Assembly: GCA_963921425.1 (NCBI GenBank)
Contig: OY992839.1
Coordinates: 3,970,501 to 4,034,500 of the forward strand
Direction of reading: 5' to 3'
DNA: 64,000 bases
Source of the DNA: Dryas octopetala
Taxonomy: Eukaryota > Streptophyta > Magnoliopsida > Rosales > Rosaceae
The position numbers and the translations under genes are program-made. The notes beneath the pieces were generated by a model. The model searched no databases, was not told where the DNA came from, and saw only the letters and a program-made list of their open reading frames with translations. Positions 46,809 to 59,034 of the stretch are shown here, in pieces. The stretch's first letter is position 1. Every line of letters begins with the position of its first letter.

Positions 46809-49800
46809 ATGCCCTCAGCTTCAGCTCTGCCCTCTTCTTGTTTCTTCAACTTTGTCACCCTTCTCTGCTCACTACGTGTTGTTTTGGGTGGTGACCCTTA
46901 TGTGTTCTATGACTGGACTGTCTCATACATCACTGCCTCCCCACTTGGAGTTAAGCAACAGGTTCTTTCTTTCACTTATCCTCTACTTTGAAACTTTCTT
47001 GTGCTCTTTATATAATTGTATTTTGTAGTTGTCACATTGGGAGTATATTTGTAGTAAATTTCCAATGTGAATTTTGTGTCATTCAAACGGAATGATTCCA
47101 TGCGTTTTGAATCTTTTGATAATTGGGTTTACTTTACAGCTGGAAACCGAAATACTATGCTGAACTTATTTATCAAATGTGATAATTGGGCTACTTTACA
47201 TTTATTTAATAGAGTAAGTAACTAGGTATAGTAACTTTTCGGGATTCAGCTTAGAGCCTTAGAGCTGCCTAATCATGCTTAACAACTAGTTAGCAGCTTT
47301 ATATAGGGACATGTGGTAGAAAAATGGCAAGGAGATTTAACAGAATGGTTCAATTGCCTGCTATAATCTCCTTCATACATAGACTTTACTAAAATGTGCC
47401 AAGGGGGGAGAACCCAGCTTAGTTATCCCAATACTGTGAAATTGAAAAAGAAATTCCTCAGGAATAAGAAAATTAAAGAACTGTTCAAGTACAAATTAGT
47501 TTAATACTCTGAATTTTCAAAACTGTATAGATGTGTTGAACATATGAATTCTTCATCAAATTGCTTTATCAAAATCATGTCTTTTTCCAACACCTCTTTA
47601 CCCTAAGTTATGAATTATCTCTAATTGAGTACAGGACTAGAAGCTTGGTACAAAGTTAATGTACCAACTTTAAGTGTGGTTAGTTTCCTCTCATCTTCTA
47701 TTTTATTTTATTTCGGTACTTGTATATTTTTGAATAGTACAACTCGTGCTAAAGTGAGTTTGGCTGCTTCCTTCTTAACCTTCCTGTCATAATCTTTCAG
47801 GTTATTGGGATTAATGGGAAGTTTCCAGGACCGATTCTTAATGTCACTACAAACTGGAATGTTGTTATCAATGTGAAGAATCACCTGGATGAGCCATTGC
47901 TTCTCACATGGTAAAGTATATGTGTACTATATGTGTACCATCAGCAACAAAATGATAGTAAGCATTGGTGATACTATTGCTAAAATTGCTTAGTTTAATG
48001 TAGGGATGGAATACAACATAGGAAAAACTCTTGGCAAGATGGTGTTTCAGGGACTAATTGTCCAATTCATGCTGGTTGGAATTGGACATATGAATTTCAG
48101 GTTAAAGATCAGATAGGGAGTTTCTTTTATTTCCCCTCCCTAAACTTCCAGAGAGCTGCAGGTGGATATGGGGGGATCACCATCAACAACAGAGATGTTA
48201 TTCCACTACCTTTTGTGGTGCCAGATGGAGATATTACCCTCTTTATTACTGACTGGTATACAAAGAGTCATAAGGTCAGTGTAAAATTGTGTTTGGCCAC
48301 TGCTTGTGTTTTACATTACCTATTTATTTTTGTTTCTTAGGTGTGACTCATGTTTGTAAGGAAACAGGAATTACGGAAAAAAGTTGAAAGTGGAACTGAC
48401 CTGGGAATTCCTGACGGTATCCTCATCAACGGAGTAGGTCCCTTTCACTTTGATGGGGCACTTGTTGCAGAAGGCATTCCTTTTTTGACAATAAATGTTG
48501 AACCAGGTATATTTCTGGGAAACCTGTGTAAACTGTTTTGCTGGTTCTTGAATTTGATTATGTCTTACAAATCTTCCAGAATCATGTAAAATATAGGGTA
48601 TCAATGTTGCCGAGAAAATAATGATGTAAGTTACATATTTCTTCTTTTGTGAGGGGTGGTGAGTGAGTGGTCCATCCCTCTAAGGGGCATTTTTCAGTTG
48701 GAAACATGGCATTTTATCTAGATATTGTTTAGCACCTTTTTGGGTTGGGTTCTACTTTGGGCTCTTATTGTTCTGCTGATATGGTGTAAATGTGCACTTT
48801 CATTATCTTGCACTTTCAACAGGAGCTGATTGTTGGTTTACCTGGAACAGGAAAAACATACCGCTTCCGGGTGCACAATGTTGGTATCTCAACTAGCTTG
48901 AATTTCCGAATACAAAATCATAACTTACTTCTAGTAGAGACTGAAGGATCATACACGGTTCAGCAGAACTATGCAAATATGGATATTCATGTTGGTCAGT
49001 CATTTTCTTTCTTGGTTACAATGGATCAAAATGCCAGCAGTGATTACTACATTGTTGCCAGCCCTCGTTTTGTCAATTCATCTTATTGGGCTAAAGCTAC
49101 TGGAGTTGCCATCTTGCACTACTCCAATTCTCAAGGACCTGCATCAGGTCCTCTCCCTGATCCTCCTAATGATTACGACACATATTTCTCAATGAATCAA
49201 GCAAGATCCATAAGGTTGTAATTGAGCATGTTTCTTTTTGGTTTAATAACATAATTATTAGAAGATAAAAAAAGGCTCATTGAATTCCTCAAAAAAAAGA
49301 AATTGATGATGGTGGTGACCTTCATATGTACAGAATGCTTGATAAGATGGCTTACCCCACACTTCAATGTTGACAATCATTAATCTGTGATAAAATAATC
49401 CATTTCCTTAGCTTTTTGTTTTATGTTACATATGAGGAGGTTCAATGATACTACATTCCAAAAAATTAGGGGAAGTTTTGTATTTGTCTACCTGATATCT
49501 TGTTTGTTTCCCTTGAAATACATAAACTAATTAGTTTTTGTCTTTTCTTTTATGGGTATTTTAGTTCTCAAATGCTGGGCTTACTGTTGTTGCCTTTTTT
49601 TATGGTGGTCGTTGTGCAATTGTAGGATGAATGTTTCTGCTGGTGCTGCTCGTCCAAACCCACAAGGATCTTTTAAATATGGTCAAATCACTGTCACAGA
49701 TGTATATGTTATCCTCAATAGACCTGCAGAGCTTATAAATGGGAAGTGGCGCACTACCCTCAATGGTATTTCATATTTACCACCTTCAACACCCCTTAAG

Positions 49801-50891
49801 CTTGCCCAACAGTTCAACATTTCAGGGGTTTACAAGCTTGATTTCCCAAATAGACTGATGAACAGACCTGCCAAACTTGACACATCTCTAATTAATGGCA
49901 CTTTCAAAGGTTTCATGGAAATCATATTTCAGAACAATGACACCACTGTTCAGAACTACCATATGGATGGCTATGCGTTTTTTCTTGCGGGGTGAGCTTT
50001 TAGTTTTGAAATCATTATCTGTCTCTATTCCTAACAGTGGAACTGTCAAATTATAAGCATGACCAGACAATTCCCTGTTGCTCTGCAGTATGGATTTTGG
50101 AGTGTGGACAGAGAATAGCAGAGGCACTTACAACAAATGGGATGGCGTTGCTCGCTGCACTACACAGGTACCCCTTGGCTCATAAGCTTATACAAACCAA
50201 TTGGTCAGGAGATTTTCCATGGCTTTAAGAGGACAACAGACACTAAATAGAAAGGGTATTAGGATCCTTCTATTGAGAAATTTTGTATTTGATTAATCTG
50301 GTGGTGTTGAAGTTTGTTGACACTAGCTCGATTATGTGCTAGGCTTTTTGCATTACTTAGTGTTTGTTATTGTGGTAGTCACACACATTTACACATGCAC
50401 ATGGAATGAAACAATATTTTCTGTTTATGTGTTAGGTTGATTGTGTATTGTTAATTGACTGCTTCATGGCTCGTGTGGCTACAGGTCTTCCCTGGAGCTT
50501 GGACAGCCATATTGATTTCTCTTGACAATGCCGGCATTTGGAATCTTCGTGCAGAGAATCTGAACTCATGGTATCTAGGCCAAGAAGTTTATGTCAGCGT
50601 TGTAAATCCTGAGATAGACCAATCCGAACAGCCTTTGCCTGATAATACCATATATTGTGGAGTACTTTCCTCTTTACAGAAGTAAGTTATATCAAAAAAT
50701 TGGCTGCAAGTTTTCCATTCAGTTTAATCTTACTAGGCTACCAATTCATAATTATATTTGGTTTTTTTTTTTCTTCCAGAGACCAGGCTCAGAGAGTCAA
50801 GTTTTCTGGTGCACCATCAATCTCTTGTTCAAGTTCAACAATTTTGAAAATTTTGGTTATGCTAATAGTTGCATGTGGGTCTTTCCACTGA
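46809..50891 (+). CDS. SKU5-similar (SKS) GPI-anchored cupredoxin-fold protein
   Basis: Nine exons: 46809-46961, 47801-47910, 48004-48274, 48368-48506, 48851-49214, 49626-49991, 50089-50167, 50485-50681, 50780-50891. They give 596 residues. An N-terminal signal peptide (about 1-27) leads into three cupredoxin domains of the multicopper-oxidase fold. Copper ligands are mostly missing: the HWHG site reads TWDG, the second motif reads FYFPS, and the C-terminal HCHIxxH site reads WNLRAENL. Loss of copper ligands, plus motifs INGKFPGP, QHRKNSWQDGV and PDGILINGVGP, identify the SKU5/SKS group. The C-terminus ends in a Ser-rich stretch and a hydrophobic tail (LKILVMLIVACGSFH), a GPI-anchor signal as in SKU5, SKS1 and SKS2. 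These wall/plasma-membrane proteins influence directional growth and cell expansion; oxidase activity is not expected. Confidence 0.95.
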
Positions 50892-52499
50892 ACTGGCATT
50901 TTACACGTAAACATGGTTCAAGGGGGTGGTGGAATGCAAAACATAAGGGCTTCATTCGTTTTGCATGAAAGAGTAGGATGTTGGTGGATAAAAACCCATG
51001 TAACATTTTAACTATAACATGTAGACCATGTAATCTGATTTTATATCGTAAACTATGTATAATTGTAATTGTAATGTGTCTCTTTGTAACTTCAACTTTG
51101 CAGGCCATTTTTTATTTTTAATTGCTTTCTGTATCTATCAGTGGTGGAGTAATGATGGGTCGGGCTGGACTATGCTAAGCCTACAAAAGAAAAAATTAAA
51201 GTATATTTTGTAGGCCTAGGCTAAATTCACTATCCTTAACTATTGAGTTCACCACCTTATTTCAAAAATTTCAATTTTATCTTTTGGTAGATAATCACTG
51301 AATGATCATTTTACAGGTATCTGTCAAATTTTGGCGAATTATTTGGTAATTATATGTTGAATATTGATGGATGTTTTGGTAGATAAGTACCGAATGATCA
51401 TTTTATAGGGTATCTGTCGAACTTTGATGGATTATTCGATAGTTATCTGTCAAATGTTAATAGAGGTTTCGGTAAATAACTACCGAATGAGTGTTAGTAA
51501 TTTCATCTTTATTTTGCAAGAAAGGGTTAAAAAAAAAAAAAATTGGACAAAATATGTTAAAGTGATAAACTCAACACCTAAAGGAGTGGATTTAAGGCGG
51601 GTTTATTTTGTATCCCACGAGTCCTAGTCTCCTGCTGTTTCCACTGTCAGCCCACCAAGTTTCAGCCCTCCTCTCCCAAATCTCAGCTCCTAGCATAAGC
51701 ACCCATCCTCTGCTCTCATTATTAAACAGTACAGTCGGCATGCCAAACGAAGTTTCAGGCTCCTTTTCCCAAACCATCCCAATTTTCTAGTCTAGCTCTT
51801 GGCCCTCTTGTTTGGTTTTTGTTTGTTTGTTTGTTTGTCCTTTCTTTTTTAAAAAAAGAGAAGAAATTGAACCCAACAAAAATTAACATATCCAAACATG
51901 GCTTTCTGGCTTTGTGCCTTTGTTATTGAAGTTTCCCCTTACCCAAAACAAAAACATGTGCTTTCGTCTTTATTCGTAATACATTATTAAGTTGCAAACA
52001 TATATATAGAACCTTAAGACCACCTTTTTGCTTTTACCAAATTCAAGGATTTAAATGTTATAAGGACGAACCACCCTCTTAATGATCACACATAAAATAA
52101 TAAAAAACATAATGCCCACATACAAAATATCCTTTTCTAGTGGGTTGGTATAATTAAATTAATTAATACTTATGGGCCAATGGCGTATTATGCATGAATG
52201 CTATAGAAAAAAAGGGTTTATTGGCACATTTGCTTAATTTCGTCTTAATTTCCGTTACAAATGCTGATGTTGCAATGTATTTTTCGTCACTTCACCCATA
52301 TAAGACTAGCATTTGCCATGTTGTGGATTTATGGGACTCAACACTCTATGTTGGCAATCCTTTCACATTTTAAATAATAAAAATAAAACTAAAAAATTAT
52401 TAATAAAAAAAAAAACAGAATAAACAAAAAAGAAGCTAAAATAGTTATCTTCTAACATTACTGCCGAGTTACTTGATCATTAATGCAAATCAAAGTCTT
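50892..52499. other. Spacer after the SKS gene
   Basis: 3' untranslated region, then AT-rich spacer. The tandem repeat at 51282-51496 is listed separately. No gene supported. Confidence 0.45.
51282..51496. repeat. 92-base tandem repeat, about 2.3 copies
   Basis: Units start with TTTTGGTAGATAA at 51282 and 51374, with a truncated third unit from 51467. Units share ATGATCATTTTA, AGGTATCTGTC and GAATTATT-type segments with moderate divergence. Unit lengths of 92 and 93 bases rule out a shared coding frame. Confidence 0.75.
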
Positions 52500-53545
52500 A
52501 GTGCAGCTGCTATTTGCACACCCTTTTTTTTTCTTTTTGCACACCCCTCATCACTTAATTAGTAATTTTACAAATTTATCCTATTATGAAAAGACCTTAA
52601 AATCCTCCCCAACACACTCATCTTATCTCCTCTCTTTCTTCCCTCCCAAATAATTAACTGTGCATTGCCCAGCACATTAACAATCCTCATTTCATTTCAG
52701 TCTCTGTCTGCGACCACCCTACCCCAGCCCCATCTCGTCGGAGACTACCCCCAGCGACCACCCTTTCTGGCTCTCTCTTTCTCTCCCTTTCTCTCTGGCT
52801 TCTCTCCCCTTATGCTTGCAGCACCACTGCGTGCAGCAGTCAGCACCTTCTTCCACAGTACCTTCCAGCCACTGCGTGCAGCACCGTCGAAGCCACCTGC
52901 GCGCTCTTCTGCTCGCACCAACCAGCCACACCACCCTGCCCCGCCCTTCTGCTCGCACCAACCAACCACACCACCTTGCCCCGCCCTTCTGCTCGCACCA
53001 ACCCATCCACACCACCCTGCCCCACCCCTCTCTCTCTCTTCTCGCCTAAGCAAACAGCCAAAAACTATTAAAAAAAAAATTTATAACTGGTTTGCCGAAC
53101 ATCAAGAAAACCATTCGGAAATACAGTGCCGAACACTTTCAGTCATGTTCGGCTAGTGACTGCCGAATGAAAAGAAAAATTTCGGAAGTGCAGTGCCGAA
53201 CGACCTGCAACATTAACAATCCCCCACTCGAAAATTAAATCTTAAACTCTAAAAAACCCACACTCTATATGGTCTAAAATATACAAAAAATGTGTTAGGA
53301 TGGATGTTGGGGGTGAACCAAAGGACTTTTAATTTTTGGTGCTGCGGGAAGAGAGGAGAGAGAGGGGTTGGGTGTGTGTTTTTTTTTTTTTTTTTGAATA
53401 GATTAGGTGTGTTGAATAAAATGGAGGTATTAGGATAATTGGAGGGGTGTGTTAAAAGAGAAATTTTAAATTTTCAAAGAGAATAAAAGTGTGTAAGAGA
53501 AAAATATGTGCAAAAAGAAAAACAAAATGTACAAATAGCAGCACT
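52500..53545. mobile_element. Non-autonomous TIR element with internal minisatellite
   Basis: The left end AGTGCAGCTGCTATTTG and the right end in reverse complement AGTGCTGCTATTTG form an inverted repeat with a 3-base indel. It continues inward through a T-run and CTTTTTGCACA. Further inward, segments with ACACCCCT, TTATCCTA and CCTCC recur in reverse orientation at the other end. The interior is GC/CT-rich (52640-53040) and carries the repeat at 52906-53026. I cannot assign a superfamily; no clear target duplication. Confidence 0.6.
52906..53026. repeat. 40-base minisatellite, three copies
   Basis: Three adjacent units, each starting CTTCTGCTCGCACCAACC, with periods 40, 40 and 41. Only a few bases differ between units, so it arose recently. 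Long ORFs on both strands here reflect the base composition; the period is not a multiple of three. Confidence 0.9.
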
Positions 53546-54070
53546 TTATATTATTTTTCCAAAAAAAAAAAAAAAAACTTGAAATCACACATTTCGTGTG
53601 CCAATTGCTCGATGCCTTTCTTCCTTTGTCAGACACAATTGGATGTACATCCACGAATGTCAATAAATGAACTAATAAATACCAAATAGACCCAAGAATA
53701 TGGGGCACCTTTTCTCTTTCAGTTGCTCTCCATATCTGAGACATGTCCTATTGAAGACTCTCTCATATCTGATGGCTGACAACACGTGTCATGCACTGAT
53801 TGACTGACTTGATAACTCCAACAGTTTTTTCCACTACAGCACATTAATTCTGGGTCAGTTTTGTAGTTGAGCCCACTTTGTTATCTTTTTCACTTTCTCT
53901 TGGCTTGTAAGCAACAACAACCGGCAAGTTGCGGACTAATAATAATCACTTGCACAGTTGCACATAATTAACTCTCACCATTCATATAAATTCTCTTGTA
54001 TTACAGTGTTTGATATGACACCCACTTTATATTGTTTCTAACTGGAACAGTTTTATCAGTCACAGAGGTC
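53546..54070. other. Upstream region of the serine carboxypeptidase gene
   Basis: AT-rich. A likely core promoter lies within the last 150 bases (CATATAAATT near 53984). An in-frame ATG at 54032 exists, but the signal peptide favours 54071. Confidence 0.45.
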
Positions 54071-57000
54071 ATGGCTAGCAGTCTTGTCTCCTACAGATAC
54101 AGAGTATTATATTTATTGTTATCACTGACTTTCCTGTTCTTGAGCTTTGTACCAACCCAATCAGCTCCTCAGGCTGCTCTCATCAGTCAGATTCCTGGCT
54201 TCAATGGCACTTTTCCTTCAAAACAGTATTCTGGGTATGCAAGATTTCTCAAACTATATAAATATATATGAATTCTTGGATGCATATATGCGTATAACAG
54301 TATATGCTTCTTAATTGCTTTGTGGAATTTGAAGGTATGTGACAATTGACCAGAGTCATGGGAGGAACCTGTTCTACTATTTTGTAGAATCCGAAAGGAA
54401 GCCATCGGAGGATCCGGTGGTTCTGTGGCTAAATGGTGGACCTGGATGCTCCAGCTTTGATGGCTTTGTCTATGAGCATGGTATTGTTTCTAATTCTATC
54501 ACTCCCCAATATATATACATATATATTATATTATTATATATACATCAGTAGTGTCTGTATCATAATTGATTCTATTGCTTATAGAGGAAAGGTCATTGGT
54601 TGTGTCCTTTACTTTTAATTGCATAGTTGATTTTAACAACTTCTAGGATCCAAGTGTATGAATGAAGGCCATGACATTTGTAATTAAGTCACCCCATTTA
54701 CATAATGTCTAAGCATCTGCCTCTGCTGGGATCTGGGTTTGGTATATACCTTCGAATGGGCATATTTTGTTGATTCTTGAATCTGGGGAGATGAGACTAG
54801 TTAAAGTACTTTGTGTGTTTCAGCTATAATTTAACACATTCTAGAATTTTATTAATGTATAAAACATTGGTTCCATCCATATTTTCAGGGCCATTCAATT
54901 TTGATAAAGCCAAGACCAAGGGAGGTCTGCCCCAACTGCACCTTAATCCATACAGCTGGTCAAAGGTTGCAACTTTGATAATCTTAAGGAAAAAGCTAAT
55001 TACTCTTTATGTTTTATAGATATTGTGAAATGAATATAATTTGTGAACTTGATTACATTTTTCTTTTTCCATATATCTGTGAACTGAAATCAGATTATTC
55101 ATAATTAATTTATGCTTATCTCATGTCAGGTTTCCAACATTATATATTTGGATTCTCCTGCTGGTGTTGGGTTTTCTTACTCAAAAAACCAAACTGACTA
55201 TAAAACTGGTGATCTAAAGACTGCCTCTGATAGCCACACATTTCTCCTAAAGGTGAAAAAGGAAATAACTTGAAAAGGTTTACATACTTATTGAATTGAT
55301 ATTTATTGTTATCTTCCAGAATACTACTAATGCATATGCAATTTGCTATCCTGCAACCAGTGGTTTGAGCTTTACCCGGAGTTCCTTTCCAACCCATTTT
55401 TCATTGCTGGGGAGTCATATGCTGGAGTCTATGTGCCAACACTTGCTTCTGAAGTAGTGAAAGGTATAATAGTAATACTAGTAGGTACTTGCAATTCTTG
55501 AAATCAAAGGCTAAACTGGAGCTCTGGATCTTTATCAGGAATTGATGCCGCTACAAAGCCCATTCTCAACTTCAAGGTATTTATCCCTAGGCAGTTCTTT
55601 TGTGCATTTCAAATATGCGGCCCCAAGCTAAAATAACTGCGTAACACAGGGTTATCTAGTGGGGAATGGAGTTACTGATGAGCTTTTTGATGGTAATGCT
55701 CTTGTTCCATTTGCACATGGGATGGGACTGATATCAGATGATCTATTTGAGGTTTGTAAGAAAACCCAATTTGATATTAAGCATTGTAAATTTGTAATGC
55801 CCATTTCACCCCCTTTGCTCCCACTAAATCATAGTTCTGATAGTGTATCCTATATTCTCCAGGAGGTTAACACGCAGTGTAAAGGAAACTACTATAATTC
55901 ACTCAATGATGCTTGTGAGAGTGAGATTGCAAAAGTTGACCAGGTACTGTAAAACTCAATATTTTGCCTCTAATGTGGATTAATGATTATTGTTTTTTCA
56001 ACCAACTTTAAGATTCTTATTCATCCCAGGACATACAAGATTTGAACATATATGACATTCTAGAGCCATGCTATCACAGCACAGATTCAATGAACATTAG
56101 AACTATAAACAGTAAATTGCCATCTAGCTTTCGAAAGTTGGGTGAGACTGAAAGGCCTCTTGCTGTGAGAAAAAGGATGTTTGGTCGTGCCTGGCCTCTT
56201 AGAGCTCCTGTGAGAGATGGAAATGTTCCAACTTGGCCACAGCTTATGGATAGCGAAAATGTTCCATGCACTGTAAGTTGCTGAGATTGTTACCACTTTG
56301 ATCTTTTGATCCCTTTTCCCATTCCCAGCCGTTGGTATCCTTGACATGATTTTCTGAAGTTGATAATCAGTGTACTTCCCTGAAAAGGTTAAAAGAAGAA
56401 AGGGTCTTCAACTTCAATACAAGAATACTATTCTATGTTCATATTAGTCTCCTTGATATGGTCGTACTTTATTCTGTTGGAATTTGTTACCCTCCATATT
56501 GGAATGGTCTAAGTGTCACTGTCAAGATGCTCTTAAATTTTAATGTACCACATGCAGGATGATGAGGTTGCTAATTCATGGTTGAACAATGAGGCAGTTA
56601 GGAAGGCAATCCATGTAGCAGAGGTAAGGTGTCTCAGTATTAATATTATAAACCAAAATCTGAAATCTGTAATTGTCTGATCCAAGTGGTTCCTAATGCA
56701 TTAAAATTTTAAAAATCCTTTTTTCACAATAGGAAAGCTTGGTACCCAGTTGGGAATTGTGTACGGACAACATCCGCTTTAATCATGATGCTGGGAGTAT
56801 GATCAAGTACCACAAGAACCTCACTTCTAGGGGATACCGGGCACTTATATATAGGTAAATCTTCAATGAAAATGGCATCTATTAAAGACATGCCTGTCAA
56901 AAGACTCTTAAATTTTTATATTTTTGCCACATTGCTCCATTTGATTGCACTGAAATGAAGGAAGGTATACCAAAAATGAAAAAGAAAAAGAGGAAATTGT

Positions 57001-57807
57001 ATAAGTCACTAAGCTAGACTATGCAAGTTAGCTCTTCCCCATTTCCTAAGTTCCCCAACTTTGCTACAATGGATGACTTACATGCTTTCACTTGGTTATT
57101 CAGATTTTGATTTGCAATCTTTAATATATGATATGCATTCCTATTCACTTTTTCTGGCAGTGGTGACCATGATATGTGTGTTCCTTTCACTGGGAGTGAA
57201 GCTTGGACTAGATCAATTGGTTATAGGATTGTGGATGAATGGAGGCCATGGATTTTCAATGGACAAGTTGCTGGGTACTTATAATTATGTCTTTCCTTCA
57301 TCAAACCTTGTGAAACTGTCTTTTATGAAATTGACAATTAACATAGATGATTTTCTTCTGCTACAACACAATTCATTGAAAAAAGAAAAACTCATTTTCT
57401 GTTAGTACTGTTTAATGACTTATCTAATGGTAATGGTTGCAGGTATACACAGGGGTACGAGAACAACCTCACCTTTCTAACCATAAAGGTTAGTCCATGA
57501 AAATGTGTTCTCATTCTACTATAGGCTATACTGAAGCAAGTTTGTTATGGTATGAAGATGTATGAGTGTATGACATACAAAGAGATTTAACGGTTCCTTT
57601 TGTATCATACGTATCTGTACCATAGAATTTTCCATACTGAAACTGTATCCAATATGCATTTTTTCTGTTGATATTGGATTCATAGTTGATTCTCATATTT
57701 CCATTTTGATTGTATTGGTGCAGGGAGCTGGACACACTGTCCCAGAATACAAACCCAGAGAGGCATTAGATTTGTTTAGCAAGTTTTTGGCTGAACAGCC
57801 ACAATAA
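54071..57807 (+). CDS. Serine carboxypeptidase-like protein (SCPL20 type)
   Basis: Fourteen exons: 54071-54234, 54335-54480, 54889-54965, 55130-55252, 55361-55463, 55539-55576, 55650-55751, 55863-55943, 56030-56272, 56558-56623, 56733-56854, 57161-57274, 57443-57488, 57724-57807. They give 502 residues. A signal peptide (about 1-32) leads into a family S10 alpha/beta-hydrolase. The substrate-carboxylate motif [10 protein letters not shown], the nucleophile motif GESYAG (Ser189), the acid motif GDHDMCVP (residues 423-430) and [11 protein letters not shown] (His479) are all intact, so the enzyme should be active. [11 protein letters not shown] and CTDNIRF are also typical. Overall it matches the SCPL20-like branch, which trims C-terminal residues from peptides in vacuole or apoplast; plant SCPL relatives that act as acyltransferases belong to another clade. 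Confidence 0.95.
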
Positions 57808-58851
57808 GAGAGAGAGCAGTGCTGCTATTTATTGCCTGTACTGCATAAATTTATAGATTAAATAATATGATCAAAAGGAACAGCCTCCTTGATTTGAATG
57901 ATATACATACCTGTGCATTTTGACTTTGAGTTTATTGTTTCTTATAATTAGTTATAAACCGATTAATTAAACTGTGATTAGCATATAAATCAAAACAGCC
58001 TTCTAGTTGTTACAACAAAAAAAGAAAAAGAAAAACAACATTCTAGTATTCTCTCAAGTCTATGAACTGGGTGGCTCTAAATACCGTATGAAAAATATTA
58101 CTTCTTGAAGAAATAATTGGATGAAAATTTCAGAAAGACAATCCTCCATAGGATCACATGTGACAAAATGACAAATTAACAAGGTTTGAGTAGAAGTATA
58201 TATATAGAGTTGCTTATCAATAAAATCATATTTTGACTACTAATTAATGAGATTTAACCCACCCCTACTACAAAATCATCAGCTGATCTCAACATAAATT
58301 GTGTTCCTATTCCTATTTTCTTGGATATCTCAATGCAATAAACTATAGCACATGTTTTTTTGCCTGGCGGTCCACTTTTAAGTGGGTACATACAGCGTAC
58401 TTTGTTTGTATACCAAATTACCAATGACAGTATTGTTACGGTCATTAAGTGACACTATTATAACTATTATTTAATAACATTCGACAATCATGCTAACACC
58501 ATAGCGTACTCCTTTTCTTGTGTATTAACTTTTTGTATTAGTGAATTAACTTTCCATATGTAACATTTATTGACTTAAAAAGTGGACAGCAAGAAATAAA
58601 CATGCTCTCAAAAACTAAAATATAATCCCTCTTCCAAAATTGCTACAAAAAAGTGAAAAACTCAAGAGGCTCTATTGGGTAACAATAGAGATATGATAAC
58701 AAGTACAGCTGGGCACCTTTGGCTTGGGCCTAGAGAAGGCCCAGATAATAGCTAATCTGAATATCATGGTTTGACCTCAGCCCAATGAACAACGAGTGCT
58801 CCACTAGCCCACTAGCCCATCCGAAGGAAAATGCGGGAGCCAACGGATCTA
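57808..58851. other. Spacer between carboxypeptidase and CDT1 genes
   Basis: AT-rich sequence holding the carboxypeptidase 3' untranslated region; the CDT1 promoter begins near 58700. No additional gene recognised. Confidence 0.45.
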
Positions 58852-58863
58852 TTTGGCGGGAAG
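58852..58863. promoter_or_regulatory. E2F site 1 in the CDT1 promoter
   Basis: TTTGGCGGGAAG matches the E2F/DP consensus (TTTSGCGG-type core) and lies 172-183 bases before the CDT1 start codon. CDT1 genes are known E2F targets in Arabidopsis, so a functional site is likely. Confidence 0.82.
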
Positions 58864-58891
58864 CAACGACGCACGCGAGCGCCAGCTCATC

Positions 58892-58900
58892 TTTCCCGCC
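58892..58900. promoter_or_regulatory. E2F site 2 in the CDT1 promoter
   Basis: TTTCCCGCC, the opposite-orientation E2F core, lies 29 bases downstream of site 1. Paired E2F sites near the transcription start are typical of G1/S genes. Confidence 0.82.
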
Positions 58901-59034
58901 ATGGAGACCCCTCATAAATACCGAAAACCCTCATTTGGCTAATGCTTTCTTCTTCTTCTCTCTGTGACACTGTCATCCTCAGAATCTTAACCCTCCAATC
59001 GATTCCAAATCCCTAATTTCTCTTCATCTCTGCA

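Noticed and set aside
52665..53156. 163-codon plus-strand ORF (and ~100-codon minus-strand ORFs)
   Set aside because: Pro/His/Cys-rich product of a CT-rich core and a 40-base minisatellite inside a TIR element; the period is not a multiple of three and no domain is visible.
57061..57405. 114-codon ORF overlapping the carboxypeptidase gene
   Set aside because: Runs through an intron into exon 12 in a wrong frame; the real exon frame is fixed by the GDHDMCVP motif.
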